From contig CAYJFP010000008.1 in the NCBI GenBank assembly GCA_964369415.1, positions 1-64,000 of the forward strand: 64,000 nt of DNA, given 5' to 3'. The stretch's first letter is position 1. Every line of letters starts with the position of its first letter. The DNA is from SIG603 sp964369415 (GTDB lineage Bacteria; Bacillota; Clostridia; Oscillospirales; Acutalibacteraceae). Positions 9,952-17,537 of the stretch are shown here, in pieces. Made by a program: the position numbers and the translations under genes. The notes under the pieces are model-generated. The model made no database searches and was not told where the DNA came from. It saw only the letters and a program-made list of their open reading frames with translations.

Positions 9952-9980
9952 AGTTTAATTTATTTTCTTGACAATGTCAA
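9952..9980 (-). promoter_or_regulatory. Promoter of the kinase-regulator operon
   Basis: Minus strand: TTGACA (9980-9975), 17 bp, TAAACT (9957-9952). The -35 box is half of the palindrome TTGACAATGTCAA (9969-9981). The 14 bases starting at 9975 (TGTCAATCAAAATA) are identical to those at the wecE promoter. The rest of 9901-10201 is AT-rich, with no gene. Confidence 0.65.
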
Positions 9981-10137
9981 TCAAAATAGATAAATTATAG
10001 TAACAAAAGAAGTAGAAAATTGACAAAAGGTATAAATATTACAAGTGAAGGTAAAAATTTTACAAGAATTTTAACAAAATAATAACAAACTATAAAGAAG
10101 ATGTAAAAATATTCTAACATGAAGTCAAAATAATCTA

Positions 10138-10166
10138 TGGATATTTTAATTACTACACGTTATAAT
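10138..10166 (+). promoter_or_regulatory. Promoter of the first CUT1 transporter operon
   Basis: TGGATA (10138-10143), a 17-bp spacer and a perfect TATAAT (10161-10166), 35 bases before the start codon. The weak -35 box fits a promoter that needs an activator such as the divergent AraC-type regulator. Confidence 0.6.
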
Positions 10167-10201
10167 ATGTACAATAAAAAGTTAATTGGAGGAAATATTT
10201 T

Positions 10202-11575
10202 ATGAAAAACGTCAAAATGCGTATTTTAGCAGCTTTACTAGCATCTACAATGTTAATCGGTGCTACAGCTTGTGGAACAACTCCTGCTTCAAGCAGCAGT
10301 GCAGATTCAGAATCAGAAAGCAGCTCAGCTTCTGAAGGCGAAGATTCCTCATCAGAAGGCGAAAGCTCAGGAGAAAAAGTAGTTATCACATATCCTACAT
10401 ACCAAGTCGGTACACACGTTGGTGCTCCACTTCACGAAGCACAAATGGCTCTTTTTGAAGAAATGTACGGAGATGAAATCGAACTTGAAATCGAAGAATT
10501 ACCAACCGACAGCGCATATGCAGATAAACTAAAAGTTCTAGCTGCAACAAACGAATTACCTGACGTAGTCGACGGTAAAAACGGCGTTAGAGACCTAGCG
10601 GTTCAAAACGGACAAGCTATGGACTGGACAGATGAATTAGCAGCAGACCCAGAGTTTGCAGCTGAAATTGGCCAAGCGGCTATAGATGCTACGACTTACC
10701 AAGGCGGCGTTTACTCAATCAGTAACGCGCTTGTTTCTGTTGGATATTTCTATAATAAAGAAATGTTTGACGCAGTAGGCATTAAACCAGCTGAAACATG
10801 GGAAGAATACATGGAAAACTGTGAAAAACTTTTAGCGGGCGGTTACACACCTGTTGCACTTATGACAGGCGAAAACTCATGGACAACTAACCTTATCCTA
10901 GCTTCTATGGTAGGTACAAACGGTGAAGCTGGTAACGAATTCATGAACACACAATATCCTGAAACATACAACACACCTGAAATGATTGAAGCTTTAACAA
11001 TGATGGAGACAATGCTTCAAAAATACACAACACCAGATGCAGTCGGCGCTATTTATGCAAATGCGGCTAACAGCTTCTGCCAAGAGCAAACAGCTATGAT
11101 AGCTAACGGCGCTTGGATGTCTAGTGACTTTAGCAATCCAGAAAAATCACCTGAAGGATTTGAAGAAAAAGTTGGTTTTGCAGTTTATCCTGAAAATGGT
11201 TTGATTTCAAACTTTGATATAGGATTTGTTGTAAACGCAGACACACCTGAAACTATTGATGCATCTATTAAACTTACAAAACTTCTAACAGATGCTGAAG
11301 GCCAAGCTTTAAGAGCTGAAATGCTTAACGTAGTTCCTCTTACAGATGTTGAAATTAGCCAAGAAGTTCTAGAAAGAGATGTTTTCTTTGCAGAGCTTTT
11401 AGAAGCTAGAAAAACAGTTGACTATCAATACATGAACTTTGATTTATCAGCATATCCAGCAGTTGTAGACGCTTTTGGACAATATTATCCAGAACTTGCT
11501 TACGACGTTATCACACCTGAAGAAATGGTACTTAAATTAGACGAAGCTGCTGCAAGTGCAAAAGCTGCAGAATAA
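10202..11575 (+). CDS. CUT1 ABC transporter sugar-binding lipoprotein
   Basis: 457-residue extracellular solute-binding protein, family 1. A lipoprotein signal peptide ends at the lipobox GATAC with Cys24 as the lipidated residue. A Ser/Glu-rich linker (about 28-60) follows, then the two-lobed binding domain. It delivers a sugar, probably an oligosaccharide, to the two permeases downstream. GGAGG lies nine bases before the ATG. Codon choice (GCT, GAA, ACA, AAC) is noticeably more uniform than in neighbouring genes, as expected for a highly expressed protein. The substrate is unknown. Confidence 0.92.
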   Translation: MKNVKMRILAALLASTMLIGATACGTTPASSSSADSESESSSASEGEDSSSEGESSGEKVVITYPTYQVGTHVGAPLHEAQMALFEEMYGDEIELEIEELPTDSAYADKLKVLAATNELPDVVDGKNGVRDLAVQNGQAMDWTDELAADPEFAAEIGQAAIDATTYQGGVYSISNALVSVGYFYNKEMFDAVGIKPAETWEEYMENCEKLLAGGYTPVALMTGENSWTTNLILASMVGTNGEAGNEFMNTQYPETYNTPEMIEALTMMETMLQKYTTPDAVGAIYANAANSFCQEQTAMIANGAWMSSDFSNPEKSPEGFEEKVGFAVYPENGLISNFDIGFVVNADTPETIDASIKLTKLLTDAEGQALRAEMLNVVPLTDVEISQEVLERDVFFAELLEARKTVDYQYMNFDLSAYPAVVDAFGQYYPELAYDVITPEEMVLKLDEAAASAKAAE

Positions 11576-11591
11576 AATTTAATTCGATTTC

Positions 11592-11625
11592 CAAATGTGC
11601 TTTCAAATAAATGAAAGCACATTTG
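11592..11625 (+). terminator. Perfect 14-bp stem-loop between binding-protein and permease genes
   Basis: CAAATGTGCTTTCA pairs perfectly with TGAAAGCACATTTG across a six-base loop. Only TTT follows, so this is a weak terminator or RNA-stabilising hairpin. It would give more binding protein than permease from one transcript. Confidence 0.6.
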
Positions 11626-11657
11626 TTTAATCAAAAGTAAAAAAGGGGAGAGAGTTC

Positions 11658-12524
11658 ATGAAAGTCAAAAAAAGTTGGATAGCCTTATTCATTATTCCAG
11701 GTCTTGCGTTATTTACCTTTGTGTTTTTAGCATCTTTAGTAATGCTTTTTTCGACATCGTTTACAGAGTGGCGTGTAGGAACAGAGGCCACATTTAATGG
11801 AATTGACAATTACATAGCATTATTTCAAGACCCAGACTTTTTACAAAGTATGATGAATACACTTATTTGGGTAATATTACAGTCCACTGTCCATGTGGCA
11901 ATAGGCGTTGTGTTTGCCCTTATAGTTTCAAGAAAAAAATGGTATTCAGGTATTATGAAAACAGTGTTTATGATACCTAATATTATCTCAAGTGCGGCTT
12001 TAGGTATGCTCTTCCTTTGCATATTTAATCCACAATATGGACCGGTTAATCAAGTTTTAAGCCTTGTCACAGGCTCTAATTTTACACATAACTGGTTTTT
12101 CCATCCAAGCACTGCCTTTGGCACAGTTACTACAACATGGCTATTCTTTGCGGCTATAATAGCGATATTAATGCTAGCCGAGATGGCGGCGGTTGATCCT
12201 CAAATATACGAGGCAGCTTCTATCGACGGCGCAACAGAGTTTCAAGTAAACTGGTATGTAACTCTTCCTATGATGAAAAATGTTATCGGCACAGGTACAA
12301 TTCTAGCCGCTACATCTATGTTACAAAAGCTTGACATCGTTATGATGACAACTTCAGGCGGCCCTGGTAATCTTACTATGAACATGCCTATGCTCATATA
12401 CGATACCGCACTTCGTGACAATAACTTTGGATATGCCAACGCCCAAGGTGTTATATTGATGATAATAGGATTATGTATGGTTCTACTCATCAACAAATTC
12501 TACGGTGTAGGAAATGAAAAATAA
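11658..12524 (+). CDS. CUT1 ABC sugar permease (MalF/UgpA type)
   Basis: 288-residue inner-membrane permease with six hydrophobic segments. The EAA loop is near residue 190 (EAASIDGATEFQ...ITLP-like VTLPMM), where the ATPase docks. It is the first of a permease pair with the binding protein upstream. The ATG has GGGGAGAG upstream. No ATPase gene is adjacent, so a shared MsmK/MalK-type ATPase must be encoded elsewhere. Confidence 0.9.
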   Translation: MKVKKSWIALFIIPGLALFTFVFLASLVMLFSTSFTEWRVGTEATFNGIDNYIALFQDPDFLQSMMNTLIWVILQSTVHVAIGVVFALIVSRKKWYSGIMKTVFMIPNIISSAALGMLFLCIFNPQYGPVNQVLSLVTGSNFTHNWFFHPSTAFGTVTTTWLFFAAIIAILMLAEMAAVDPQIYEAASIDGATEFQVNWYVTLPMMKNVIGTGTILAATSMLQKLDIVMMTTSGGPGNLTMNMPMLIYDTALRDNNFGYANAQGVILMIIGLCMVLLINKFYGVGNEK

Positions 12525-12542
12525 AGAGGAGGAAAACAAATT

Positions 12543-13373
12543 ATGGTAGCAAAAAAAGTATTACTTAAAATTCTAGTAGCAGTGTTTTTATTATTTATCT
12601 TTGTAATTTCCGTAGGACCTATCCTATGGGTGTTTACTTCCTCATTCAAGGGTAATGCAGATATTCTAAACGGCGAGCTTGGTTTTCCAGGTGGAGTTTT
12701 GATTAAAAACTATGAGACAGCATTTGAAATTGCACCCATCATCAGTTTTTACGGAAACAGTTTATTCGTAGCCTTCTTTGCTATAATCATCAACGTTTTT
12801 ACTATGAGTATGGCGGCGTATGTAATTTCAAGAGTAAAGTTTAGAGCGAGTAAATTCTTTAGACTATTGTTCTCGTCATCGCTTTTAATTCCAGGGGCGG
12901 CGCTTTTAATTCCGATTTACACAACAATTAACAACGTAGGACTTTTAAACAATCTATGGGCTTTGATATTGGTGTATGCAGGCTTCGGACTTCCAACCAC
13001 ACTCTTTATCATGTCAAGTTACTTCTTAACAATACCAAAAGAGCTTGAAGAGTCGGCTTATCTTGACGGTTGTAGCTTCTTTAGAACCTTTGCAACCATC
13101 ATCTTGCCGCTTGCAAGACCCGCTTTTGCAACAGCTATAGTATTACAATTCTTACTATGCTGGAACGAGTTCCAATTTGCAATTACACTTACAACAGGTA
13201 CAGAAAGCAGAACTATTCCGATAGCTCTCTTCTACTTCAAGAGCTCATTTGCAAGCGACTACGGCGCAATGTTTGCGGCGACTATGCTTGTAATTATTCC
13301 AAGTATCATAGTTTACGTAGTAATGCAAAAACAAGTCGTTTCAGGACTTGCAGCAGGCTCTGTAAAAGGATAA
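12543..13373 (+). CDS. CUT1 ABC sugar permease (MalG/UgpE type)
   Basis: 276-residue permease with six membrane segments and the EAA loop variant EESAYLDGCSFFRTF...IILPLARP near residue 170-190. It pairs with the permease 18 bases upstream to form the channel of the sugar importer. A strong AGAGGAGG site precedes the ATG. A bidirectional terminator follows. Confidence 0.9.
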   Translation: MVAKKVLLKILVAVFLLFIFVISVGPILWVFTSSFKGNADILNGELGFPGGVLIKNYETAFEIAPIISFYGNSLFVAFFAIIINVFTMSMAAYVISRVKFRASKFFRLLFSSSLLIPGAALLIPIYTTINNVGLLNNLWALILVYAGFGLPTTLFIMSSYFLTIPKELEESAYLDGCSFFRTFATIILPLARPAFATAIVLQFLLCWNEFQFAITLTTGTESRTIPIALFYFKSSFASDYGAMFAATMLVIIPSIIVYVVMQKQVVSGLAAGSVKG

Positions 13374-13391
13374 TAAAATATTATTACATAA

Positions 13392-13424
13392 AAAACAGCT
13401 TTACCCAAAAGGTAGAGCTGTTTT
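13392..13424. terminator. Bidirectional terminator between the permease and NADH oxidase genes
   Basis: AAAACAGCTTTACC and GGTAGAGCTGTTTT form a 14-bp stem with a CAAA-type loop, ending in T on both strands. It serves the plus-strand transporter and the minus-strand oxidase gene that ends at 13438. Confidence 0.85.
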
Positions 13425-13437
13425 AATATTTATAGCC

Positions 13438-14772
13438 TTATTCAGCGCTTAAAGCCGCCATGGTTATATAGTTATATGGCTGATTAAAATGTGGTAAAAA
13501 GAAAATGTCGAGCAGTTTTAGTTTGTCGATAGTAACTTTTTCCTGAATAGCCAGTGAGAACATGTGAATCGCCATTGAGACGTCTTGGTAAGAAGCGATT
13601 TGTGCTCCAAGTATTCTTCTAGAGTCTTTTTCGTAGACAATTCTGATTTTTACCTTGCTGTTATTCTCTTTGATAAAAGCAGGTTTTTGATAGTCCTCAA
13701 AATCAGTGTATAAAACTTCATATCCCGCTTTTTTGCAAGCTTCAAGATTAAGACCGGTAGAAACCATGTTGTAGCCGAAAATACTGATTCCGTTAGAGCC
13801 TTGAACGCCGATGCTTTGAAGCTCGGTGTTACACACATTGTGTCCGGCGACCACGCCACTTCTAACAGCATTTGTAGCCAGTGCAATGTAATTTATAGAC
13901 TCTGTTGCATTGCTGTAAACAGTTGCGCAGTCGCCTATAGCATACACGTCTTGAAGGCTAGTTCTTTGGTTTAAATCTACCTTGTATGCCTTATTGCCAA
14001 TGGTTTCAAGCTTATCCACACCAAGAGCGGTGTTTGGTTTAAATCCTATCGCCATGATGACCATGTCGACGTCGTATTCACCCTTATCAGTCACGATAGA
14101 AGTGACGTTTGTTTCGCCCTTAATCTCTTTTACAGTTTGTCCGTAATAAGTGTTTATGCCGTTTCTTTCTAAAACTTCGTTCATATCTTTAGTGAACCAC
14201 GGGTCGTAATAAGTCGAAAGGCAAGTATCGGCAGATTCAAACAGCATGGCGTTTTTGCCTCTTCTTTTTGCGGCTTCGACAATTTCAACTCCAATGTATC
14301 CAGCGCCGATAACGGCAACATTTTTTATAGAAGAAGAGCTCATGCAAGTGTCCGCTTTTTGCCCGTCTTGATATAGTTTTACGCTTTGAACATTTGAAAG
14401 CTCCATGCCCTTAATGTTAGGTTGAATAGGTAAAGAGCCAGTAGCAAGGACTAATTTATCATAAGTTTCTTCGAACTCGTTTCCGTCAAAATCTTTGGCG
14501 TAGACAACTTTTTTATCAAAGTCAATATTATAAACTTCGGTTTGCATATGAATCTTTGCGCCCTTGTCCGCCAGAGCCTCTTTAGAGGAGTAAAACAGAT
14601 TCTCAGGGCCATCAATTTGCCTTCCAACCCACAAGGCGGTGCCACAACCAAGGTAGCTGATATTTGAATTTTTCTCAAAGATAACAAGCTCGTTACCTTT
14701 GTAATTATCTAATATAGTATTTGCGCATGCAGTGCCCGCATGATTTGTTCCAACTAAAACTATTTTGCTCAT
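13438..14772 (-). CDS. nox: H2O-forming NADH oxidase (Nox-2 type, FAD)
   Basis: 444-residue flavoprotein of the NADH oxidase/CoA-disulfide reductase/NADH peroxidase family. It reduces O2 to water with two NADH and so protects an anaerobe from oxygen while regenerating NAD+. It has the N-terminal FAD site (IVLVGTNHAGTACA), redox Cys43 in SYLGCGTALW, the NAD-binding motif VIGAGYIGVE (about 160-170) and the second FAD motif VYAIGDCATV. The opening closely resembles streptococcal water-forming Nox. It stands alone with its own promoter. CoA-disulfide reductase is the main alternative. Confidence 0.88.
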   Translation of the reverse strand: MSKIVLVGTNHAGTACANTILDNYKGNELVIFEKNSNISYLGCGTALWVGRQIDGPENLFYSSKEALADKGAKIHMQTEVYNIDFDKKVVYAKDFDGNEFEETYDKLVLATGSLPIQPNIKGMELSNVQSVKLYQDGQKADTCMSSSSIKNVAVIGAGYIGVEIVEAAKRRGKNAMLFESADTCLSTYYDPWFTKDMNEVLERNGINTYYGQTVKEIKGETNVTSIVTDKGEYDVDMVIMAIGFKPNTALGVDKLETIGNKAYKVDLNQRTSLQDVYAIGDCATVYSNATESINYIALATNAVRSGVVAGHNVCNTELQSIGVQGSNGISIFGYNMVSTGLNLEACKKAGYEVLYTDFEDYQKPAFIKENNSKVKIRIVYEKDSRRILGAQIASYQDVSMAIHMFSLAIQEKVTIDKLKLLDIFFLPHFNQPYNYITMAALSAE

Positions 14773-14811
14773 AAAACAACCTCAATTCTAATTAATTTTT
14801 AAATTAAAATG

Positions 14812-14840
14812 ATTTTATCACATTTATTTATAAATGTAAA
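14812..14840 (-). promoter_or_regulatory. nox promoter with an 18-bp palindrome in the spacer
   Basis: Minus strand: TTTACA (14840-14835), 17 bp, TAAAAT (14817-14812). The palindrome ACATTTATTTATAAATGT (14820-14837) covers the spacer and part of the -35 box, a position typical of a repressor operator. Confidence 0.6.
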
Positions 14841-14974
14841 TAGTTAATAATGATTATTATTATTATTAATTTTTAAAAATATTTTTATTAACTTATTATT
14901 AGTGTCTCAAATCAATATATTCAGGATATTAAATTCATATTAAATTTAGGTCAATTCAGAAAAAATACACGGGT

Positions 14975-15565
14975 TTAAACGTTTAAATATTCCTCTATTA
15001 GATATAGCACTTTTTCGTCTTCCCATTTGTTTTCATCAATCTCAAAGACATAGCCAGAGCCGTTTTTAGAACAGGCGGCAAAATACTCTTTTTTAGGCTT
15101 GCTAAAAGTGCTTAAAATTGCCATTTGTGTTCCACCATGCGCCACGATGACTACCTTGTCACGCTTTAACTCAATCGCTTCTTTGATAATTTTGTCGGTG
15201 GCAGTACAGATTCGCTTTATAAATTCATCGCGCTTTTCACCGCCTGGGCACCTACCCTCGCACATGCCGTTTGTCCATGAGCGGTACTGTTCATCATTTT
15301 CCATTTCATCGGGGCTTCTACCCTCGAAAACCCCGAAATTCATCTCTCTTAAATCTTCGTTCTCGATGTAATTGCTGTTTGGAAATAAAATCTCAGCCGT
15401 CTGCTTTGCCCTTGTTAAGGTTGATACATGAATGTTTTCTGCTGTAAAATCAGCCTGTTTTAGCTCGTTTTTACCCTTTTCGCTAAGAGGTATGTCCAAG
15501 TTTCCTTGATATTTTTTTTCTAGGTTAAACTGGGTTTCTCCGTGCCTTATCAAATATAATTTCAT
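14975..15565 (-). CDS. cobC: Alpha-ribazole phosphatase (CobC, histidine phosphatase family)
   Basis: 196-residue histidine phosphatase with the LIRHGET motif (catalytic His8), a second Arg in STLTRAKQTA, the acid motif REMNFGVFEG and the second His in VAHGGT. Linkage to the short CobU-like gene (4-base overlap), cobS and cobU makes alpha-ribazole-5'-phosphate, or cobalamin-5'-phosphate, the likely substrate. This is the last dephosphorylation in nucleotide loop assembly. Last gene of the minus-strand operon. Without the context it would only be called a phosphoglycerate-mutase-like phosphatase. Confidence 0.85.
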   Translation of the reverse strand: MKLYLIRHGETQFNLEKKYQGNLDIPLSEKGKNELKQADFTAENIHVSTLTRAKQTAEILFPNSNYIENEDLREMNFGVFEGRSPDEMENDEQYRSWTNGMCEGRCPGGEKRDEFIKRICTATDKIIKEAIELKRDKVVIVAHGGTQMAILSTFSKPKKEYFAACSKNGSGYVFEIDENKWEDEKVLYLIEEYLNV

Positions 15566-15942
15566 TTTAATTTAGTCTCCAATCCAAAAAATATGCGGTA
15601 AACTTCATCTGCGTTTTTGCATAATTCTTTTAATATATTCCCTGTTTCCTCGCGCCATTTTCTTAAATCTTTCTCCATAGGAACTATTCCGCAAAAAATG
15701 TCGTCACAAATAATAATTTTATTTTTCAATTTACAAAGGTTTTGAATAAGCCACTGCCTACAGTCCTCATTTCTTTGAATTTTCCCAAGAAGAAATAAGT
15801 GAAGGGAATTAATAATATCGCAGTCTAAATCTATCTCTACTTCACAAGCGGTGCAAGAATGTATTTTACCGCCTGAAAAAGCACTTAATGTCTTAGCAAA
15901 ATCAAGTTTACCTTGATAAGCGCCACCAAAAATAACTGTCAA
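15562..15942 (-). CDS. Short, divergent CobU-like P-loop protein
   Basis: 126 residues, about two-thirds the length of CobU. It keeps a glycine-rich loop, GGAYQGKLDF (6-15), where Leu replaces the usual Ser/Thr after Lys. The C-terminal half clearly follows CobU: a GIVP motif preceded by CDDIF, then RKWREETGNI and NADEVYRIFFGL. The central RHRxxR-type region holding the guanylylated His of CobU is missing. It starts at a TTG with GGAG eight bases upstream. It sits between cobC and cobS, while a full-length cobU is two genes upstream. It could be a regulatory or accessory paralog, or have lost transferase activity. Confidence 0.7.
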   Translation of the reverse strand: MTVIFGGAYQGKLDFAKTLSAFSGGKIHSCTACEVEIDLDCDIINSLHLFLLGKIQRNEDCRQWLIQNLCKLKNKIIICDDIFCGIVPMEKDLRKWREETGNILKELCKNADEVYRIFFGLETKLK

Positions 15943-15957
15943 AATAACATCTCCTTT

Positions 15958-16743
15958 TTAAAATAATGGGAGCAAAACAGCAAGCGAAACTATACAGGAA
16001 AGCTCGGTGATAATCAGCGTGCAACCTGAGACATCGCCATTTACTCCCTTTAGCGAAAGATAAACTAAAAAACAAGTGATAAACCCTGAAAAAAGACCGA
16101 TTAATAGAGTAATCATACCGATTAAGCCAAATAAAACACTGCACAAAGAAAGGCAAATAATCAAGAGGAAAACAAGCCAAATCAGTTGTTTTTTAGATGC
16201 GTTTTTTCTGTAAATAGCGGCGTAACCTTCACTTGAAATAAGCGGAAAGCTCAAAAGAAAAATACCGCAAAGACACCTTGAAAATATCGGAAGAAAAATA
16301 AAAATACCCAAAAATACAGCCGAATTAGGACTTAAGATTATCTCGTATCCTGCCGAAAAATAAAAAATAAAATATAGCACGGTGGACAAAACGGCGAAGC
16401 TTCCGACATGAGGGTCTTTTAAGATTTGGCGCCTTTTTTCAAGTGGGGCTCTCGATAAAACAGCGTCAGAAACGTCCATGAAGCCGTCCATGTGGAAAAA
16501 ACCCGTAAATATAATGGGTAAAATGCAGAAAAAAGCGGCGGAAATCAACTGCGGTAAGCTTAAAAAAAGCAGTAGCTTCAAAGAAAAATACCACAAAACA
16601 CCAAGGACACCGCCGACAATCGGAAATAAGGGCATAAGAAGCGAAGTGCTACTTTCTTTCCACTGAACCCTTGGAACAGGCAAGGTGGAAAAAGTGCCAA
16701 AAGCCGTGAAGATAGCCGAGAAAAAATCTTTAAGAGAGGACAT
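15958..16743 (-). CDS. cobS: Adenosylcobinamide-GDP ribazoletransferase (cobalamin synthase, CobS)
   Basis: 261-residue integral membrane protein. It joins adenosylcobinamide-GDP and alpha-ribazole (phosphate) to give adenosylcobalamin (phosphate). Several hydrophobic helices are visible. The N-terminal segment FSTLPVPRV and the acidic motif FHMDGFMDVSDAVL (about 85-97), conserved in CobS for Mg2+, are both present. It overlaps the end of cobU by 14 bases and precedes the short CobU-like gene by 15. All of the nucleotide-loop assembly steps except CobT are in this operon. Confidence 0.93.
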   Translation of the reverse strand: MSSLKDFFSAIFTAFGTFSTLPVPRVQWKESSTSLLMPLFPIVGGVLGVLWYFSLKLLLFLSLPQLISAAFFCILPIIFTGFFHMDGFMDVSDAVLSRAPLEKRRQILKDPHVGSFAVLSTVLYFIFYFSAGYEIILSPNSAVFLGIFIFLPIFSRCLCGIFLLSFPLISSEGYAAIYRKNASKKQLIWLVFLLIICLSLCSVLFGLIGMITLLIGLFSGFITCFLVYLSLKGVNGDVSGCTLIITELSCIVSLAVLLPLF

Positions 16744-17275
16744 TTTTACAACACTCTCCCTTATGAAAAATTATATTTCCAGAACACACTTCAAGCACGA
16801 CATCGCATTTTTTAGCACAAAGCCTGTTTAAATTGGCAAGGCTTTTTCGAAAGTTTTCGGTCATCTCGTCGTAAACGGCGGAATCACTATTCAAAATATC
16901 GGATACGATGACAAGGTTCTCGGTATCGGAGATTATTTTATCCAAATCTAAAGAAATTTTTTCTGCTGCATTTTCGTCATAATTATTATTAAACATATGG
17001 TTTGTTAAAAGTGCGGTTAAACTATCGATTAAAAATGAAGCCTTTTTGTCATGAGTCTTAAGAATTTCACCTATCTCAAAAGGCTTTTCAACAGTGATAA
17101 AACCCATGCCGTCACGCTCTTTGACATGTCTTAAGATGCGTGCGTCATCTTCATTGTCATAAGGTTTCATCGTTGCTACATAGTAAAGCAAATCATGATT
17201 GTTTTGTTTTGCCGCTACATCTTGAGCTAGCAAAGATTTACCGCTTTTACTTCCGCCTAAAATTAAAATTTTCAC
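16730..17275 (-). CDS. cobU: Bifunctional adenosylcobinamide kinase/guanylyltransferase (CobU)
   Basis: 181 residues, full CobU length. The P-loop is LGGSKSGKS (6-14). The RHVKERDG region (about 49-56) contains the His guanylylated in the transferase reaction, and VEKPFEIGEI follows. A segment IVSDILNSDSAVYDEMTENFR takes the place of the usual VSNEVGxGIVP region and is divergent. It converts adenosylcobinamide to adenosylcobinamide-GDP. It starts at a GTG with AGAGGT upstream and is first in the minus-strand operon. Confidence 0.88.
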   Translation of the reverse strand: MKILILGGSKSGKSLLAQDVAAKQNNHDLLYYVATMKPYDNEDDARILRHVKERDGMGFITVEKPFEIGEILKTHDKKASFLIDSLTALLTNHMFNNNYDENAAEKISLDLDKIISDTENLVIVSDILNSDSAVYDEMTENFRKSLANLNRLCAKKCDVVLEVCSGNIIFHKGECCKNVLS

Positions 17276-17330
17276 TTAATTTACCTCTGATACAAATTTG
17301 CCTATATAATTTAAAATATGTTACAAGCGT

Positions 17331-17359
17331 ATTGTATATTATATTTATTTTTTATGCAA
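17331..17359 (-). promoter_or_regulatory. Promoter of the cobU-cobS-cobC operon
   Basis: Minus strand: TTGCAT (17359-17354), 17 bp, TACAAT (17336-17331). The leader is only about 50 bases and contains no cobalamin riboswitch. Confidence 0.6.
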
Positions 17360-17392
17360 GCAATTATATAGAAATAATTCAATTTTTGGCAT

Positions 17393-17421
17393 TTGACATT
17401 GCACTATTTGTGTGATAAAAT
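17393..17421 (+). promoter_or_regulatory. hemA: Sigma-A promoter of the tetrapyrrole operon
   Basis: A perfect TTGACA (17393-17398), a 17-bp spacer and TAAAAT (17416-17421). Transcription should start near 17428, giving a leader of about 110 bases before hemA. Confidence 0.8.
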
Positions 17422-17488
17422 TAGGCAAAAATAAGTGAGTTTTGGCGTGTTAGTTTGACATGTGGATAGCTAGACGATAGAATAGGTG

Positions 17489-17512
17489 GCTTCCTTTTGG
17501 GAAGCTTTTTTT
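17489..17512 (+). terminator. Intrinsic terminator inside the hemA leader (attenuator candidate)
   Basis: GCTTCC (17489-17494), loop TTTTG, GGAAGC (17500-17505), then seven T. It lies after the promoter and only 25 bases before the hemA start, so it must be read through for expression. The ~60-base region before it does not match a cobalamin riboswitch or a T-box that I recognise. Confidence 0.7.
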
Positions 17513-17537
17513 ATTATGTGAAAAGAGGTTTTTAAAA

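Noticed and set aside
14975..15565. Phosphoglycerate mutase
   Set aside because: The RHG motif fits, but the protein is short and sits in a cobalamin operon; CobC is the better call.
17276..17537. Cobalamin riboswitch between the divergent cobU and hemA operons
   Set aside because: No B12-box-like sequence or long structured leader on either strand. The minus-strand leader is about 50 bases and the plus-strand leader about 110.
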